Assembly (NCBI GenBank): GCA_023434015.1
Contig: JAEYTM010000341.1
Location: forward strand, 1 to 54,398
Origin: Pseudomonadota bacterium
GTDB taxonomy: Bacteria > Pseudomonadota > Alphaproteobacteria > Caulobacterales > Caulobacteraceae
Reading direction: 5' to 3'
Length of the DNA stretch: 54,398 bases
The position numbers and the translations under genes were made by a program. Shown piece by piece: positions 17,570 through 26,684 of the stretch. Each line of letters opens with the position of its first letter. Position 1 is the stretch's first letter. The notes under the pieces are model-generated. The model was not told the origin of the DNA, ran no database searches, and was given only the letters and a program-made list of their open reading frames with translations.

Positions 17570-18715
17570 ATGAGCTTTTCCGCGGTTGTCGTTGCGGCCG
17601 GCTCCGGTCTGCGGGCCGGACCCGGCGAGCCCAAGGCCTGGCGCACGCTCGGTTCCCGTCCGCTGGTACGCTGGTCCGTCGAGGGACTGCTCTGCGCGGG
17701 CGCGACAGAGATCGTGGTGGTGGTCGCGAGCGATCGTCTCGACCAGGTGGACGAGGCGCTGAAAGGCCTTCACGGCTGGCGCGCCGTCACCGGCGGCTCG
17801 ACCCGCGCGGATTCCGTGCAGGCTGGCCTCGCGGCCCTCAGCGCCGGCCGCACCCAGCCCGTTCTGGTGCACGACGCGGCCCGACCTTTCGTGACCAGAG
17901 CGCATGTCGAGCGGCTGCTCGCGGCCCTGGACCTCGCCGACGGTGCTGTTCCCGCCCTGCCCGTCCCGGATACGCTCAAACGCGGCGATGGCCTGATCGA
18001 CGAGACGGTTTCTCGCGAGGGCCTGTGGCGCGCCCAGACCCCGCAGGCCTTCCGTTTCGGCCGGCTCAAGGCCGCTTATCGCCGTTGGCCCTCGGGGGAG
18101 GAGCCGACCGACGACGCCGCCGTGGTCGAGCGCGCGGGCGGCCGCGTCGCCATGGTTCCCGGCGATCCGAAGCTGATGAAGCTGACCTACCCGGAGGACT
18201 TCCTGATGGCCGAGGTGCTGGCCGGATCGCAGCGTGTGTCGCGCGTCGGCCTGGGCGTCGACGCCCACCGGTTCGGTCCGGGAGACGTCGTGTGGCTGTG
18301 CGGCATCCGCATCGAGCACGACCTTGGCCTGATTGGTCATTCGGACGCCGACTGCGGCCTGCACGCCCTGACGGACGCGGTGCTCGGCGCCATCGGCGAT
18401 GGCGACATCGGCGAACATTTCCCGCCGACCGATCCCCGGTGGAAGGGCGCCTCCTCCGACCAGTTCCTCCGGCATGCGGTCGAGCGCGTGGCGGCCCGCG
18501 GCGGCCAGATCGTCAACGCCGACGTCACCCTGATCTGCGAGCGGCCGAAGATCCGCCCGCACCGAGATGCGATGCGCGCCCGCATCGCCGAACTTCTGGG
18601 CCTTCCTGTCGACCGGGTCAGCGTCAAGGCGACGACGACCGAGCGCATGGGCTTTACGGGCCGCGAGGAAGGCCTCGCCGCCCAGGCCGTAGTGACGGTG
18701 CTGGAGCCGTTCTAG
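17570..18715 (+). CDS. ispDF: Bifunctional IspD/IspF (MEP isoprenoid pathway)
   Basis: The 381-residue fusion joins MEP cytidylyltransferase (residues about 1-225: VVVAAGSGLR, VHDAARPFV, TDDAAVVE) to MEcPP synthase (about 228-381: VGLGVDAHRF with metal ligands DxH, LIGHSDADCGLHAL, GDIGEHFPPTDP). Together they catalyse steps three and five of the non-mevalonate isoprenoid route. The fused form is common in alphaproteobacteria. The gene is monocistronic here: the 7-bp gap before the next, convergent gene holds no terminator. Confidence 0.95.
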   Translation: MSFSAVVVAAGSGLRAGPGEPKAWRTLGSRPLVRWSVEGLLCAGATEIVVVVASDRLDQVDEALKGLHGWRAVTGGSTRADSVQAGLAALSAGRTQPVLVHDAARPFVTRAHVERLLAALDLADGAVPALPVPDTLKRGDGLIDETVSREGLWRAQTPQAFRFGRLKAAYRRWPSGEEPTDDAAVVERAGGRVAMVPGDPKLMKLTYPEDFLMAEVLAGSQRVSRVGLGVDAHRFGPGDVVWLCGIRIEHDLGLIGHSDADCGLHALTDAVLGAIGDGDIGEHFPPTDPRWKGASSDQFLRHAVERVAARGGQIVNADVTLICERPKIRPHRDAMRARIAELLGLPVDRVSVKATTTERMGFTGREEGLAAQAVVTVLEPF

Positions 18716-18722
18716 CGACCCA

Positions 18723-21008
18723 TCAAGGCAGCCAGGCGAAGCGTTCCTGCAGCTTGCGCCACAGCGCGCCGGGGATGTTGGTGTAGTCGTCGGTCCAGGG
18801 CCTTGCGAGGGTCGGGTCAGAGGTCAGCCAGCGGGGGTCGGGGTAATAGCTGGCCAGGGCTTCCGGCGATCGGGCGATGAGCAGCGCGTCCTGGTCCGCC
18901 TCCCAGAAACCGGCATCCCCGACCATCCGGCGCTTCTGAAGCAGCGCCGAACCGCCCGCCGCCTCCGCCACCGCCTGAGCCGGGCCCAGCAGGTCGAGAT
19001 GTCGGTTGGAAAGGTGCAGGATCAGCACGCCGTCCGGCTTCAGCCGCGACAGATAGCCCTGGATGGCCTCCACGGTGAGCAGGTGCACCGGGACGGCGTC
19101 GGAGGAGAAGGCGTCGATCAGCAGGATGTCGAAAGTGTCCTGCGGCTGCTGGGCGACCGTGAGACGGGCATCGCCGATCACATAGTCGACCTGACCCTGC
19201 ACGCAGCTGGTCGTGTAGGTGAAGTTCTCGGGGTCGCTGGCTACGCGGACCACAAGCGGATCGATCTCGAAGAAGGTCAGGTGGTCGCCCGGCCGAACAT
19301 AGGCGGCCACGGAGCCGGTCCCCAGGCCCACGGCCCCGATCCTGACGCCCTGCGGCCGCTCGTGCTGCTGTCGCAGGAACACCTGACCGATCGGCGTGCT
19401 GACGGTGTAGTAGACCAACGGCTGGCACTGCCAGTGCGGATCGAGCGCCTGGGCGCCATGCAGGGTCGTGCCGTGCGCGAGCATCCGGACGGGGCCGCCC
19501 AAGGCCGGAGCCACCGTCTCCGACATTACCAGCACCCCGAAGAAGCTGCGCCAGCTCTGGGTGCTGTTGACCCGGTCGGCCACGGCGGTCGCCCCGACGG
19601 AGATCAGGGTGATCAGGGCGAAGAACAACAGCGCCTGGCCGCGCACCAGGAAGGCGACGACGACGGCCACGGCCAGCAGGATCTTGGCGATGAGCGGAAC
19701 CATGTCCGCATCGCTGATCCCGGCGAAACCGAGATCCGCGAAGTGCAGCGGCAGCATGGTCATGGCGATCGGGGCGGCGACGGCGCACAGCGCGCCTACG
19801 GCCAGCAGCACCCAGTTGCGAGGGGCGACGCTCCACGATCCCCACGGCCGCGCGAGGCAGGCCAGGGCCAGGACGATCGGATACTCCCAGACGTTGCTGA
19901 ACACGACCGGCGCCAGGAAGGCGTTGAACGCGCCGCCGACCACCCCGCCGACCGACATCCACAGATAGAACTCGGTCAGGTGAGTCGGGTCGGGCCGCCG
20001 CGCCACCAGCGCCTGGTGGCACATCAGGGCGGTGAGGAAGAACGCCGCCAGGTGGACGAGGAGCTGCAGCGGCAGGAAGGTGGATTTGAACGGCAGCATG
20101 ACCGCGCAGGCGGCCAGGGCCGCGGCCTGCAGGATCAGACCGAGCTGCCGCGAGATCACCGGCCGGGCCTGGAAGGCGATGATGAAGGTCGCCAGGTAGA
20201 GCGCCAGCGGGATCACCCACAGGAAGGGCGCCGAGGCGACGTCGGTGGTGATGTGGGTGGTCACGCCCAGCATCAGGCTGGATGGGATGGCGGCCAGGGC
20301 GACCCAGGTCAGCCGGTCGCGCCAGGGGACGGGATTGGTCGCCCGCGCCGCGGCGGCCTGCGGCGCCAGGTCACGCGCCCGGCCGACGGCGAAGGCGAGG
20401 CCGGCGATCAGCAGGATGAAGGCGCCGTAGCCGAGGCTCCAACCCCACCGCTGGCCGTGCACCGTGAGCGTCGGCTCGAGCAGGATCGGGTAGGCCAGGA
20501 GGGCGATCAGGCTCCCCAGGTTGCTGGCGGAATAGAGGACGTAGGGTTCCTTACCGGCGCCGGCACCGATGGTGCGCGCATACCAGGCCTGCACCAGCGG
20601 CGCCGTGGCCGACAGCACCGCGAACGGCGCGCCGATCGACAGGGCAAGCACGGCGAGCAGCCACAGATTGGGATGGACGGAGGACGGCGGCCCGACCAGC
20701 TCGTTCACCCGTAATGGCAGGGCCGCGGCGGCCAGGATCAGGGCGGCGCCGTGGATCCAGGTCTGCCGGCGGACAGAAGAGACCCGCTGCAGCAGATGAG
20801 CGTAGCCGTACCCGGCCAGCAGCGCCATCTGGAAGAAGGCCATGCTGGTGTTCCACACCGACGGGCTACCGCCCAGCAGCGGCAACACCAGCTTGGCGAC
20901 CATCGGCTGGACCATGAACACCAGTGCGGCGCTGGCGAAGACGGTGACGGCGAACAGGGCCTGGGGGGGCGTCACGGCCGTCTTGTCGGCGCCGGTAAGC
21001 GAGGTCAT
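18723..21008 (-). CDS. MFS-like membrane protein fused to spermidine-synthase-like domain
   Basis: The 761-residue protein has roughly a dozen hydrophobic helices over residues 1-490, resembling an MFS/SpeE-type membrane module, then a soluble Rossmann domain: VGLGTGSVAAY, FFEIDPLVV, GDARLTV, LLIDAFSSDAVP, and a late PWTDDYTNI. The C-terminal half resembles spermidine synthases; its substrate is unknown and such fusions have no settled function. The ATG at 21008 starts just before a membrane helix; the frame is open further upstream but that part lies over the cinA-type gene and was rejected. It interrupts ispDF and cinA. Confidence 0.85.
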   Translation of the reverse strand: MTSLTGADKTAVTPPQALFAVTVFASAALVFMVQPMVAKLVLPLLGGSPSVWNTSMAFFQMALLAGYGYAHLLQRVSSVRRQTWIHGAALILAAAALPLRVNELVGPPSSVHPNLWLLAVLALSIGAPFAVLSATAPLVQAWYARTIGAGAGKEPYVLYSASNLGSLIALLAYPILLEPTLTVHGQRWGWSLGYGAFILLIAGLAFAVGRARDLAPQAAAARATNPVPWRDRLTWVALAAIPSSLMLGVTTHITTDVASAPFLWVIPLALYLATFIIAFQARPVISRQLGLILQAAALAACAVMLPFKSTFLPLQLLVHLAAFFLTALMCHQALVARRPDPTHLTEFYLWMSVGGVVGGAFNAFLAPVVFSNVWEYPIVLALACLARPWGSWSVAPRNWVLLAVGALCAVAAPIAMTMLPLHFADLGFAGISDADMVPLIAKILLAVAVVVAFLVRGQALLFFALITLISVGATAVADRVNSTQSWRSFFGVLVMSETVAPALGGPVRMLAHGTTLHGAQALDPHWQCQPLVYYTVSTPIGQVFLRQQHERPQGVRIGAVGLGTGSVAAYVRPGDHLTFFEIDPLVVRVASDPENFTYTTSCVQGQVDYVIGDARLTVAQQPQDTFDILLIDAFSSDAVPVHLLTVEAIQGYLSRLKPDGVLILHLSNRHLDLLGPAQAVAEAAGGSALLQKRRMVGDAGFWEADQDALLIARSPEALASYYPDPRWLTSDPTLARPWTDDYTNIPGALWRKLQERFAWLP

Positions 21009-21098
21009 GAGGGCGAATCGCCTTGATGGAAGGTGGGGCCAATGTTGTGGTTTCGACCGACCTGCGACTAGTAGGCTTTTTGAAGGGTGGGCCGGCCG

Positions 21099-21590
21099 AT
21101 GTTTTCCGTGGAGATCGTGACCCTGGCGCGCCTGCTGGTCGACGAGGCCCGGGACAGGTCGCTGCGGATCGTCACGGCGGAAAGCTGCACGGGCGGGTTG
21201 GTGGCCGGCGCGATCTGCTCGGTCGCGGGTGCGTCCGACGTCTTCGAGCGTGGCTTCGTCACCTATTCCAATCGGGCCAAACAGGAGCTGTTGGGCGTGC
21301 CCGGCGACCTGATCGCCGATGTCGGCGCGGTTTCCGAACCTGTGGCGCGGATGATGGCCGAAGGCGCCCTCGCGAACGCCAACGCGCACCTGTCGGTGGC
21401 GATCACCGGCGTGGCCGGCCCTGGTGGAGGAACCCCGATGAAGCCGGTCGGGACCGTCCATATCGCCAGCGCCCGGACAAACCAGGGCCTGCGCCATCGC
21501 CTGCAGCTATTCGAATTCGAGGATCGCGAAACCATCCAGCTCGCGGCGGTGCGGGCCGCGCTGGAGGCGTTGCGCGAACGGATCGTCTAG
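21099..21590 (+). CDS. CinA C-terminal domain protein (nicotinamide-nucleotide amidase)
   Basis: A 163-residue protein consisting only of the CinA C-terminal (PncC) domain: TAESCTGGLVAGAI, VTYSNRAKQELLGV, AVSEPVARMMAEGA, ITGVAGPGGGTPMKPVGTV. PncC deamidates nicotinamide mononucleotide to nicotinate mononucleotide in NAD recycling. ATG at 21099 is preferred; GTG at 21087 in frame would add four residues. The stop overlaps the ratA stop on the other strand (CTAG). Confidence 0.9.
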   Translation: MFSVEIVTLARLLVDEARDRSLRIVTAESCTGGLVAGAICSVAGASDVFERGFVTYSNRAKQELLGVPGDLIADVGAVSEPVARMMAEGALANANAHLSVAITGVAGPGGGTPMKPVGTVHIASARTNQGLRHRLQLFEFEDRETIQLAAVRAALEALRERIV

Positions 21591-22072
21591 ACGGCGGGGC
21601 TCTGCGGGGCCTGCTCTTCAGCCTGGGCGCCGTGGAGCGCTTTCGCGCGCGCCTCGAAGCAGGTCATGAGCCTGTCGACGGCGTGGGAAAAATTGGCGCT
21701 GAGCAGGGCGTCGAGCAGGCGCGACTTGAAGGTGAAGTCGATGTCGAACTCGACCCTGGTGCAGCCGTGGCCGGCGTCCAGGAAGCGCCAGCGGTTCTCC
21801 AGCTTGCGGAACGGCCCCGAGATCAGGGTCACGTCGATCTGACGGTTGAGGGCGTCTCGCCGCACGCGGGTGGAGAACCGCTCCTTCAGGAAGGAGAAGC
21901 CGACCCCTGCTTCGGCGTCGACCGCGTCGATCCCCTCCCCCAGGCGTCGATCGTTCCAGGTCCGCATGGCGGTGATCCAGGGCACGAATTCCGGATAGCG
22001 GCTGACATCCCCCACCAGGCGGAACAACTGGTCGGGTGTGTAGGGCAGAAGCTTGGAGACGTGGTGACGCAC
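21587..22072 (-). CDS. RatA/COQ10-type SRPBCC protein
   Basis: A 161-residue START-fold protein: SKLLPYTPDQLFRLVGDVSRYPEFVPW, GFSFLKERFSTRV, WRFLD and VEFDIDF are typical of the RatA/Coq10 group. Members bind quinone-type lipids or, in E. coli, affect 70S formation; the role here is not settled. GTG at 22072 is the start because it gives the family N-terminus and lies 4 bp past the lipA stop, implying co-transcription with lipA. Confidence 0.88.
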   Translation of the reverse strand: MRHHVSKLLPYTPDQLFRLVGDVSRYPEFVPWITAMRTWNDRRLGEGIDAVDAEAGVGFSFLKERFSTRVRRDALNRQIDVTLISGPFRKLENRWRFLDAGHGCTRVEFDIDFTFKSRLLDALLSANFSHAVDRLMTCFEARAKALHGAQAEEQAPQSPAV

Positions 22073-22076
22073 GATC

Positions 22077-23039
22077 CTAGGCGGCGGCTTCCCGGGCCGT
22101 CCGGGCGGCCTGCAGGCGGGCGAAGTCCTCGCCGGCATGGTGCGACGAACGCGTGAGCGGGCTGGCCGAGACCATCAGGAAGCCCTTGGCCCGGGCGATC
22201 TCCTCGTAGGCGCGGAACTCGTCTGGATGGACGAACCGGTCGATCGCCGCATGCTTGCGGGTCGGCTGGAGGTACTGGCCGATGGTGATGAAATCGACGC
22301 CGGCCGAACGCATGTCGTCCATGACCTGCATCACCTCCTCCTTCGCCTCGCCGAGACCGACCATCAGGCCGGACTTGGTGAACTGCGTCGGGTCGCGCTC
22401 CTTCACCCGCTCCAGCAGCCGCAGGGAGTGGTAGTAGCGGGCTCCGGGCCGGATCGAGAGGTAGAGCCGCGGCACGGTCTCGAGGTTGTGGTTAAAGACG
22501 TCCGGCTTGGCGTCGATGATCTCGTGCGCTGCGGCCACCGGCTTGCGCAGGAAGTCCGGTGTCAGGATTTCGATCGTCGTCCCTGGCGCCGCGGCCCGGA
22601 TCGCGCGCACCACGGCGGCGAAGTGGGCGGCTCCGCCGTCCGGCAGATCGTCGCGGTCCACCGAGGTGATGACCACGTGCTTCAGGCCCATCTTCGCCAC
22701 CGCGTCGGCGACACGCGCCGGTTCGGTGGCGTCCAGGGCGTCCGGCTTGCCGGTGGCGACATTGCAGAAGGCGCAGGCCCGCGTGCAGATCTCGCCCATG
22801 ATCATCATGGTGGCGTGGCTCTTGGACCAGCACTCGCCAATGTTGGGACAGGCCGCCTCTTCGCAGACGGTGACCAGCCCATGGCTCTTCACGACGTCAC
22901 GCGTGGCGTTGTAGCCGGTCGAGCCGGGCGCGCGGACCCGCAGCCATTCGGGTTTGCGCAGAATCGGACTGTCAGGCCGCGCCTGCTTCTCCGGGTGACG
23001 GGGGCGTCGGTCGCCCAGAGTGTCGATGACCACGGCCAT
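22077..23039 (-). CDS. lipA: Lipoyl synthase
   Basis: Radical-SAM enzyme (320 residues) that inserts two sulfurs into octanoyl-protein. The auxiliary cluster cysteines lie in CEEAACPNIGEC, the radical-SAM CxxxCxxC in CTRACAFC, and the C-terminal Ser-Arg-Ser region appears as LTRSSHH. Its likely clients are the lipoyl domains of the PDH genes nearby (25268-30812). It is first of a two-gene unit with ratA. Confidence 0.96.
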   Translation of the reverse strand: MAVVIDTLGDRRPRHPEKQARPDSPILRKPEWLRVRAPGSTGYNATRDVVKSHGLVTVCEEAACPNIGECWSKSHATMMIMGEICTRACAFCNVATGKPDALDATEPARVADAVAKMGLKHVVITSVDRDDLPDGGAAHFAAVVRAIRAAAPGTTIEILTPDFLRKPVAAAHEIIDAKPDVFNHNLETVPRLYLSIRPGARYYHSLRLLERVKERDPTQFTKSGLMVGLGEAKEEVMQVMDDMRSAGVDFITIGQYLQPTRKHAAIDRFVHPDEFRAYEEIARAKGFLMVSASPLTRSSHHAGEDFARLQAARTAREAAA

Positions 23040-23192
23040 GGGTCCCTAGATCGTCGCTCAGACGCCTGGGATCAAGCCGCGAATGCGCGCAACCCGTTGG
23101 CCTCACGCCATGTTACCGATCTTTTCAAGCCGCAGAGGCGCCTATAGGCTCCGCTGCAAGAAGGCCGGCAATGGTCCGGGGAGGTTCTGTCC

Positions 23193-24746
23193 TTGCGTTC
23201 GTTCGATGCCCGCCACAGCCAGACCTCGCTGTTCGACGCCCTGGTGGAGGCGCGCCGGACCTACGGCGCCGGCAAGGCGGTGCTCGAGGACCACGAACGC
23301 AATCCCCTCACCTACACGGCCCTGATCCGGGCCGCCTTCGCGCTGGGCCGCAAGATCGCCGCGGTCACTGAACCCGGCGAGCGGGTCGGCATTCTGCTAC
23401 CGGCCAGTTCGGCTGCGGCGGTCACCTTCTTCGCCCTGCACGCCTTCGGTCGCACGCCGACCATGCTGAACTTCACATCGGGAATCCGGAACCTGCGGGC
23501 AGCCTGCCAGCTGGCCGGCGTGAAGCGCGTGCTGACCTCGCACCGGTTCATCGAGCAGGCCAAGCTTCATGACCTGGTCGACGCCATGGAGAGCCTGGCG
23601 ACCGTCACTTACCTGGAGGAGGTGCGTGAGAAGATCGGCCTGGCGGACAAGCTGTTCGCGATCGCCGCCTCGGCCTTTCCGGAGCGGTTCCGGGCGGCCA
23701 CGCGGCCGGACGATCCGGGCGTCATCCTGTTCACCTCCGGAAGTTTCGGCGCCCCACGCGGGGTCGTGCTGAGCCAGCGCAACCTGGTGGCCAACGTCGA
23801 GCAGATCGCCGCTCATATCGAACTCGACCCGAACTGGGTCATGTTCAATCCTCTGCCCACTTTCCACTGCTTCGGCCTGACCGGCGGCGTGCTGCTGCCG
23901 ATCCTGACCGGCATGAAGGCGTTCCAGTACCCCTCCCCGCTGCACACCAAGCAGATCCCGCCCCTGGTGAAGGACAGCGGGGCGTCGATCCTGCTGGCCA
24001 CCGACACCTTCGTGAACCAGTACGCCCGCGCCGCTGAGCCGGGCGAACTGTCGGGGCTGAAGTTCATCGTCTGCGGCGCGGAGAAGGTGCGGGAGGAGAC
24101 CCACAATCTGATCGCCGAACGGTTCGGACCTGTGCCGGTGCTGGAAGGCTATGGCGCCACAGAGGCCGCCCCGGTGATCGCGGTCAACAAGCCGACGGAT
24201 AACCGTCGCGGAACGGTCGGGGGACTGCTCCCCGGCATCGAGACCCGGCTCGTGCCGGTCGAGGGCATTGCGACCGGCGGCAAGCTGTTCGTCCGCGGAC
24301 CTAACGTCATGTCCGGCTATCTTGCGGCCGACGGGGGCTTGGAGCCGCCCATCGACGGCTGGCACGACACCGGCGACGTGGTTTCGCTGACCGACGACAA
24401 CTGGGTGACGATCCTGGGACGGGTGAAGCGCTTCGCCAAGGTCGGGGGCGAGATGGTCTCCCTGACAGCCGCCGAAGACCTGGCCTCCGCCGTCTGGCCA
24501 GAGTGCCGCCACGCCGTCGTCGCCCTGCCCGATCCCAAGAAGGGCGAGCGCCTGATCCTGGTCACCGACCGCCGCGACGCGGAGTCGTCGCGCCTGGTGG
24601 CTCACGCCCAATCCGTCGGCGCGCCGGAGATCGCCGTGCCGCGCAAGATCATCAAGGTGCCGGTCATTCCCGTCCTGGGGACCGGCAAGACCGATTACGT
24701 CGCGGTGCAACGCATCGTGGACGCCGAGGTGAGACGGGCCGCCTGA
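23193..24746 (+). CDS. Aas-like acyl-activating enzyme (AMP-binding)
   Basis: A 517-residue ANL-superfamily enzyme: the P-loop-like FTSGSFGAPRGVVLSQRN near residue 180 (Phe where Glu is usual), VLEGYGATEAAPV near 320, GWHDTGDVV near 390 and a final GKTDYVAV with the catalytic Lys. It resembles the acyl-ACP synthetase half of Aas but lacks the acyltransferase half; a long-chain acyl-CoA ligase is possible. The TTG start at 23193 is preferred because GGGGAGG lies 8 bp before it; the nearby ATG is out of frame. Confidence 0.85.
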   Translation: MRSFDARHSQTSLFDALVEARRTYGAGKAVLEDHERNPLTYTALIRAAFALGRKIAAVTEPGERVGILLPASSAAAVTFFALHAFGRTPTMLNFTSGIRNLRAACQLAGVKRVLTSHRFIEQAKLHDLVDAMESLATVTYLEEVREKIGLADKLFAIAASAFPERFRAATRPDDPGVILFTSGSFGAPRGVVLSQRNLVANVEQIAAHIELDPNWVMFNPLPTFHCFGLTGGVLLPILTGMKAFQYPSPLHTKQIPPLVKDSGASILLATDTFVNQYARAAEPGELSGLKFIVCGAEKVREETHNLIAERFGPVPVLEGYGATEAAPVIAVNKPTDNRRGTVGGLLPGIETRLVPVEGIATGGKLFVRGPNVMSGYLAADGGLEPPIDGWHDTGDVVSLTDDNWVTILGRVKRFAKVGGEMVSLTAAEDLASAVWPECRHAVVALPDPKKGERLILVTDRRDAESSRLVAHAQSVGAPEIAVPRKIIKVPVIPVLGTGKTDYVAVQRIVDAEVRRAA

Positions 24747-24780
24747 CAGGTCTGCGCAGTTCGGCGTCGAGGGCTCTTAA

Positions 24781-24801
24781 CGCCGGGGATTGTCCCCGGC
24801 G
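24781..24801 (+). terminator. Hairpin after the AMP-binding gene, before doxX
   Basis: CGCCGGGGA and TCCCCGGCG form a perfect 9-bp stem with a TTG loop, 34 bp past the AMP-binding stop and 18 bp before the doxX start. It may end the upstream transcript or attenuate doxX. No T-run follows. Confidence 0.5.
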
Positions 24802-24819
24802 CACTAGGGGGGACGAACT

Positions 24820-25218
24820 ATGCCGAACCTGACCGCCTGGGCGCCGCGTGTGCTCAGCCTTCTACGGATCATGACCGCCCTGCTCTACATGGAGCACGGC
24901 ACCCAGAAGATGCTGAATTTCCCGATCGACGGCCCTGGGGCCGATGGTACGCCGCTGCCGCCCATGGCTTTGGCGTCGGGCATCCTTGAGATCGTCCTCG
25001 GCGCGCTGGTCGCGCTCGGGCTGTTCACCCGTCCGGCGGCGTTCATCGCCTCGGGTCACATGGCGGCGGCCTATTTCATCGCCCATGCGCCGCAGAGCTT
25101 CTGGCCCGTCGCCAACGGCGGCGACGCCTCGATCATGTTCTGCTTCGCCTTCCTCTACCTGGCTTTCGCGGGCCCCGGTCCGTGGAGCCTCGACACCATC
25201 GTGCGGAAGAAGGCCTAA
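24820..25218 (+). CDS. DoxX-family membrane protein
   Basis: A 132-residue inner-membrane protein with about four helices. The DoxX features are LRIMTALLYMEHGTQKML at the start, an ILEIVLGALVALGLFTRPAA helix pair and a final FCFAFLYLAFAGPGPWSLD. DoxX proteins are linked to thiol/redox stress in mycobacteria, but the specific role here is unknown. AGGGGGGAC provides the ribosome site. Confidence 0.88.
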   Translation: MPNLTAWAPRVLSLLRIMTALLYMEHGTQKMLNFPIDGPGADGTPLPPMALASGILEIVLGALVALGLFTRPAAFIASGHMAAAYFIAHAPQSFWPVANGGDASIMFCFAFLYLAFAGPGPWSLDTIVRKKA

Positions 25219-25232
25219 CCGCCGGGAAACCT

Positions 25233-25260
25233 GCCGCGGTCAGCCCAGGCTGGCCGCGGC
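25233..25260. terminator. Bidirectional hairpin between doxX and lpdA
   Basis: GCCGCGGTCAGC and GCTGGCCGCGGC pair as a 12-bp stem, broken only by one T-G wobble, with a 4-nt loop. It fills the 49-bp gap between two convergent genes and looks like a shared terminator. Confidence 0.65.
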
Positions 25261-25267
25261 GATCCCG

Positions 25268-26668
25268 TCAGACGTGCAGGACCTGGCCGAACGCGTCGAG
25301 GGTCGACTCGTGCATGGCCTCGCTCATGGTCGGATGCGGGAAGACCGTGGCGTGCAGTTCCGCCTCGGTCGCCTCCAGGGTCATCGCGATGACGTAGCCC
25401 TGGATCATTTCGGTGACCTCGGCGCCGATCATGTGCGCGCCGATCAGGGCGCCGGTCTTCTCGTCGAAGATGGTCTTCACGAAGCCTTCGGTCTCGCCCG
25501 AGGCGATGGCCTTGCCGTTCACCTTGAAGGGGAAACGGCCGACCTTCACCGCGATCCCCTGGTCCTTGGCCTGGGCTTCGGTGATCCCCACCGAGGCGAC
25601 CTGGGGATTGGAATAGGTGCAGCCTGGGATCGGCGACTTGATGTTGACAGGCTTCAGGCCAGCAATGTGCTCGACGCAGTGGACACCCTCGTGGCTGGCC
25701 TTGTGGGCGAGCCAGGGCGGACCGGCGACGTCGCCGATGGCGTAGAGGCCGGCAACGCCCGTGGCGCCATGTTCATCGGTCACGATGTGGGTGCGATCGA
25801 CCTTCACCCCGAGGGCTTCGAGCCCCAGGTTTTCGACGTTGCCGACGATGCCTACGGCGACGATGGCGACCTCGGCCTGAAGGCTCTCGGCCTTGCCGCC
25901 GGCCTCAAGTTCGATGGTCACGCCGGCGGACGACTTGCTCAGCCGCTTGACGCTGGCGCCGACCCGGAACTTCAGGCCGCGCTTCTCGAAGGCCTTGTGC
26001 GCCGCCTTGGAGACTTCCTCATCCTCCACCGGCAGGATACGAGGCAAGGCTTCGATCACTGTAACTTCCGCACCCAGAGCCCTGTAGAAGCTCGCGAATT
26101 CAATTCCGATAGCCCCCGAGCCGATGACGACCATCGACTTCGGCGCCGCCTTGGGAACGAGGGCTTCGCGATAAGTCCACACACGCTCGCCGTCCGGCTC
26201 CAGGCCGATGGCGGGGATGGTCCGGGCGCGGGCGCCGGTGGCCAGAATGACGTTCTTGGCCTGGACGGTGCGCGAGCCGCCGGCCTTGAGCGCGACGATG
26301 ACTTTCGGCGCCCGCTGCCCCTTCTCGAGCTTGGCCGTGCCTTCGATCACCTCGATCTTGTGCTTCTTCATCAGGTAGGTGACGCCGGCATTCAGCTGCG
26401 CCGATACCTTCCTGGACCGCTGGACGACCTTGTCGAAGTCGAAGCCGCGCTTTTCCACAGTCAGGCCGTAGTCGGCCAGGTGGTCGAGGGTCTCATAGAC
26501 CTCGCCCGACTTGAGCAGGGCCTTGGTCGGGATGCAGCCCCAGTTGAGGCAAATCCCGCCGAGCAGTTCGCGCTCGACGATGGCCACCTTCATGCCGAGT
26601 TGCGAGGCGCGGATTGCGGTGACGTAGCCGCCGGGGCCGGAGCCGATGACGATGAGGTCGAAATCCAT
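25268..26668 (-). CDS. lpdA: Dihydrolipoyl dehydrogenase (PDH E3)
   Basis: FAD flavoprotein (466 residues) that reoxidises dihydrolipoamide. Motifs: GSGPGGYVTAIRA for FAD, the redox pair in GGICLNWGCIPTK, IGSGAIGIEF for NAD, GDVAGPPWLAHKASHEG, and the active-site HPTMSE near the C-terminus. The sequence IGLF length and motifs are normal. It is the last gene of the PDH cluster, 16 bp after pdhC. Confidence 0.96.
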   Translation of the reverse strand: MDFDLIVIGSGPGGYVTAIRASQLGMKVAIVERELLGGICLNWGCIPTKALLKSGEVYETLDHLADYGLTVEKRGFDFDKVVQRSRKVSAQLNAGVTYLMKKHKIEVIEGTAKLEKGQRAPKVIVALKAGGSRTVQAKNVILATGARARTIPAIGLEPDGERVWTYREALVPKAAPKSMVVIGSGAIGIEFASFYRALGAEVTVIEALPRILPVEDEEVSKAAHKAFEKRGLKFRVGASVKRLSKSSAGVTIELEAGGKAESLQAEVAIVAVGIVGNVENLGLEALGVKVDRTHIVTDEHGATGVAGLYAIGDVAGPPWLAHKASHEGVHCVEHIAGLKPVNIKSPIPGCTYSNPQVASVGITEAQAKDQGIAVKVGRFPFKVNGKAIASGETEGFVKTIFDEKTGALIGAHMIGAEVTEMIQGYVIAMTLEATEAELHATVFPHPTMSEAMHESTLDAFGQVLHV

Positions 26669-26684
26669 GGGTTACGCTCCGACC

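Noticed and set aside
18999..20714. 571-codon open frame opposite the MFS/SpeE-like gene
   Set aside because: Extremely Gln/Asp/Arg-rich, no domain, explained by the membrane protein on the other strand.
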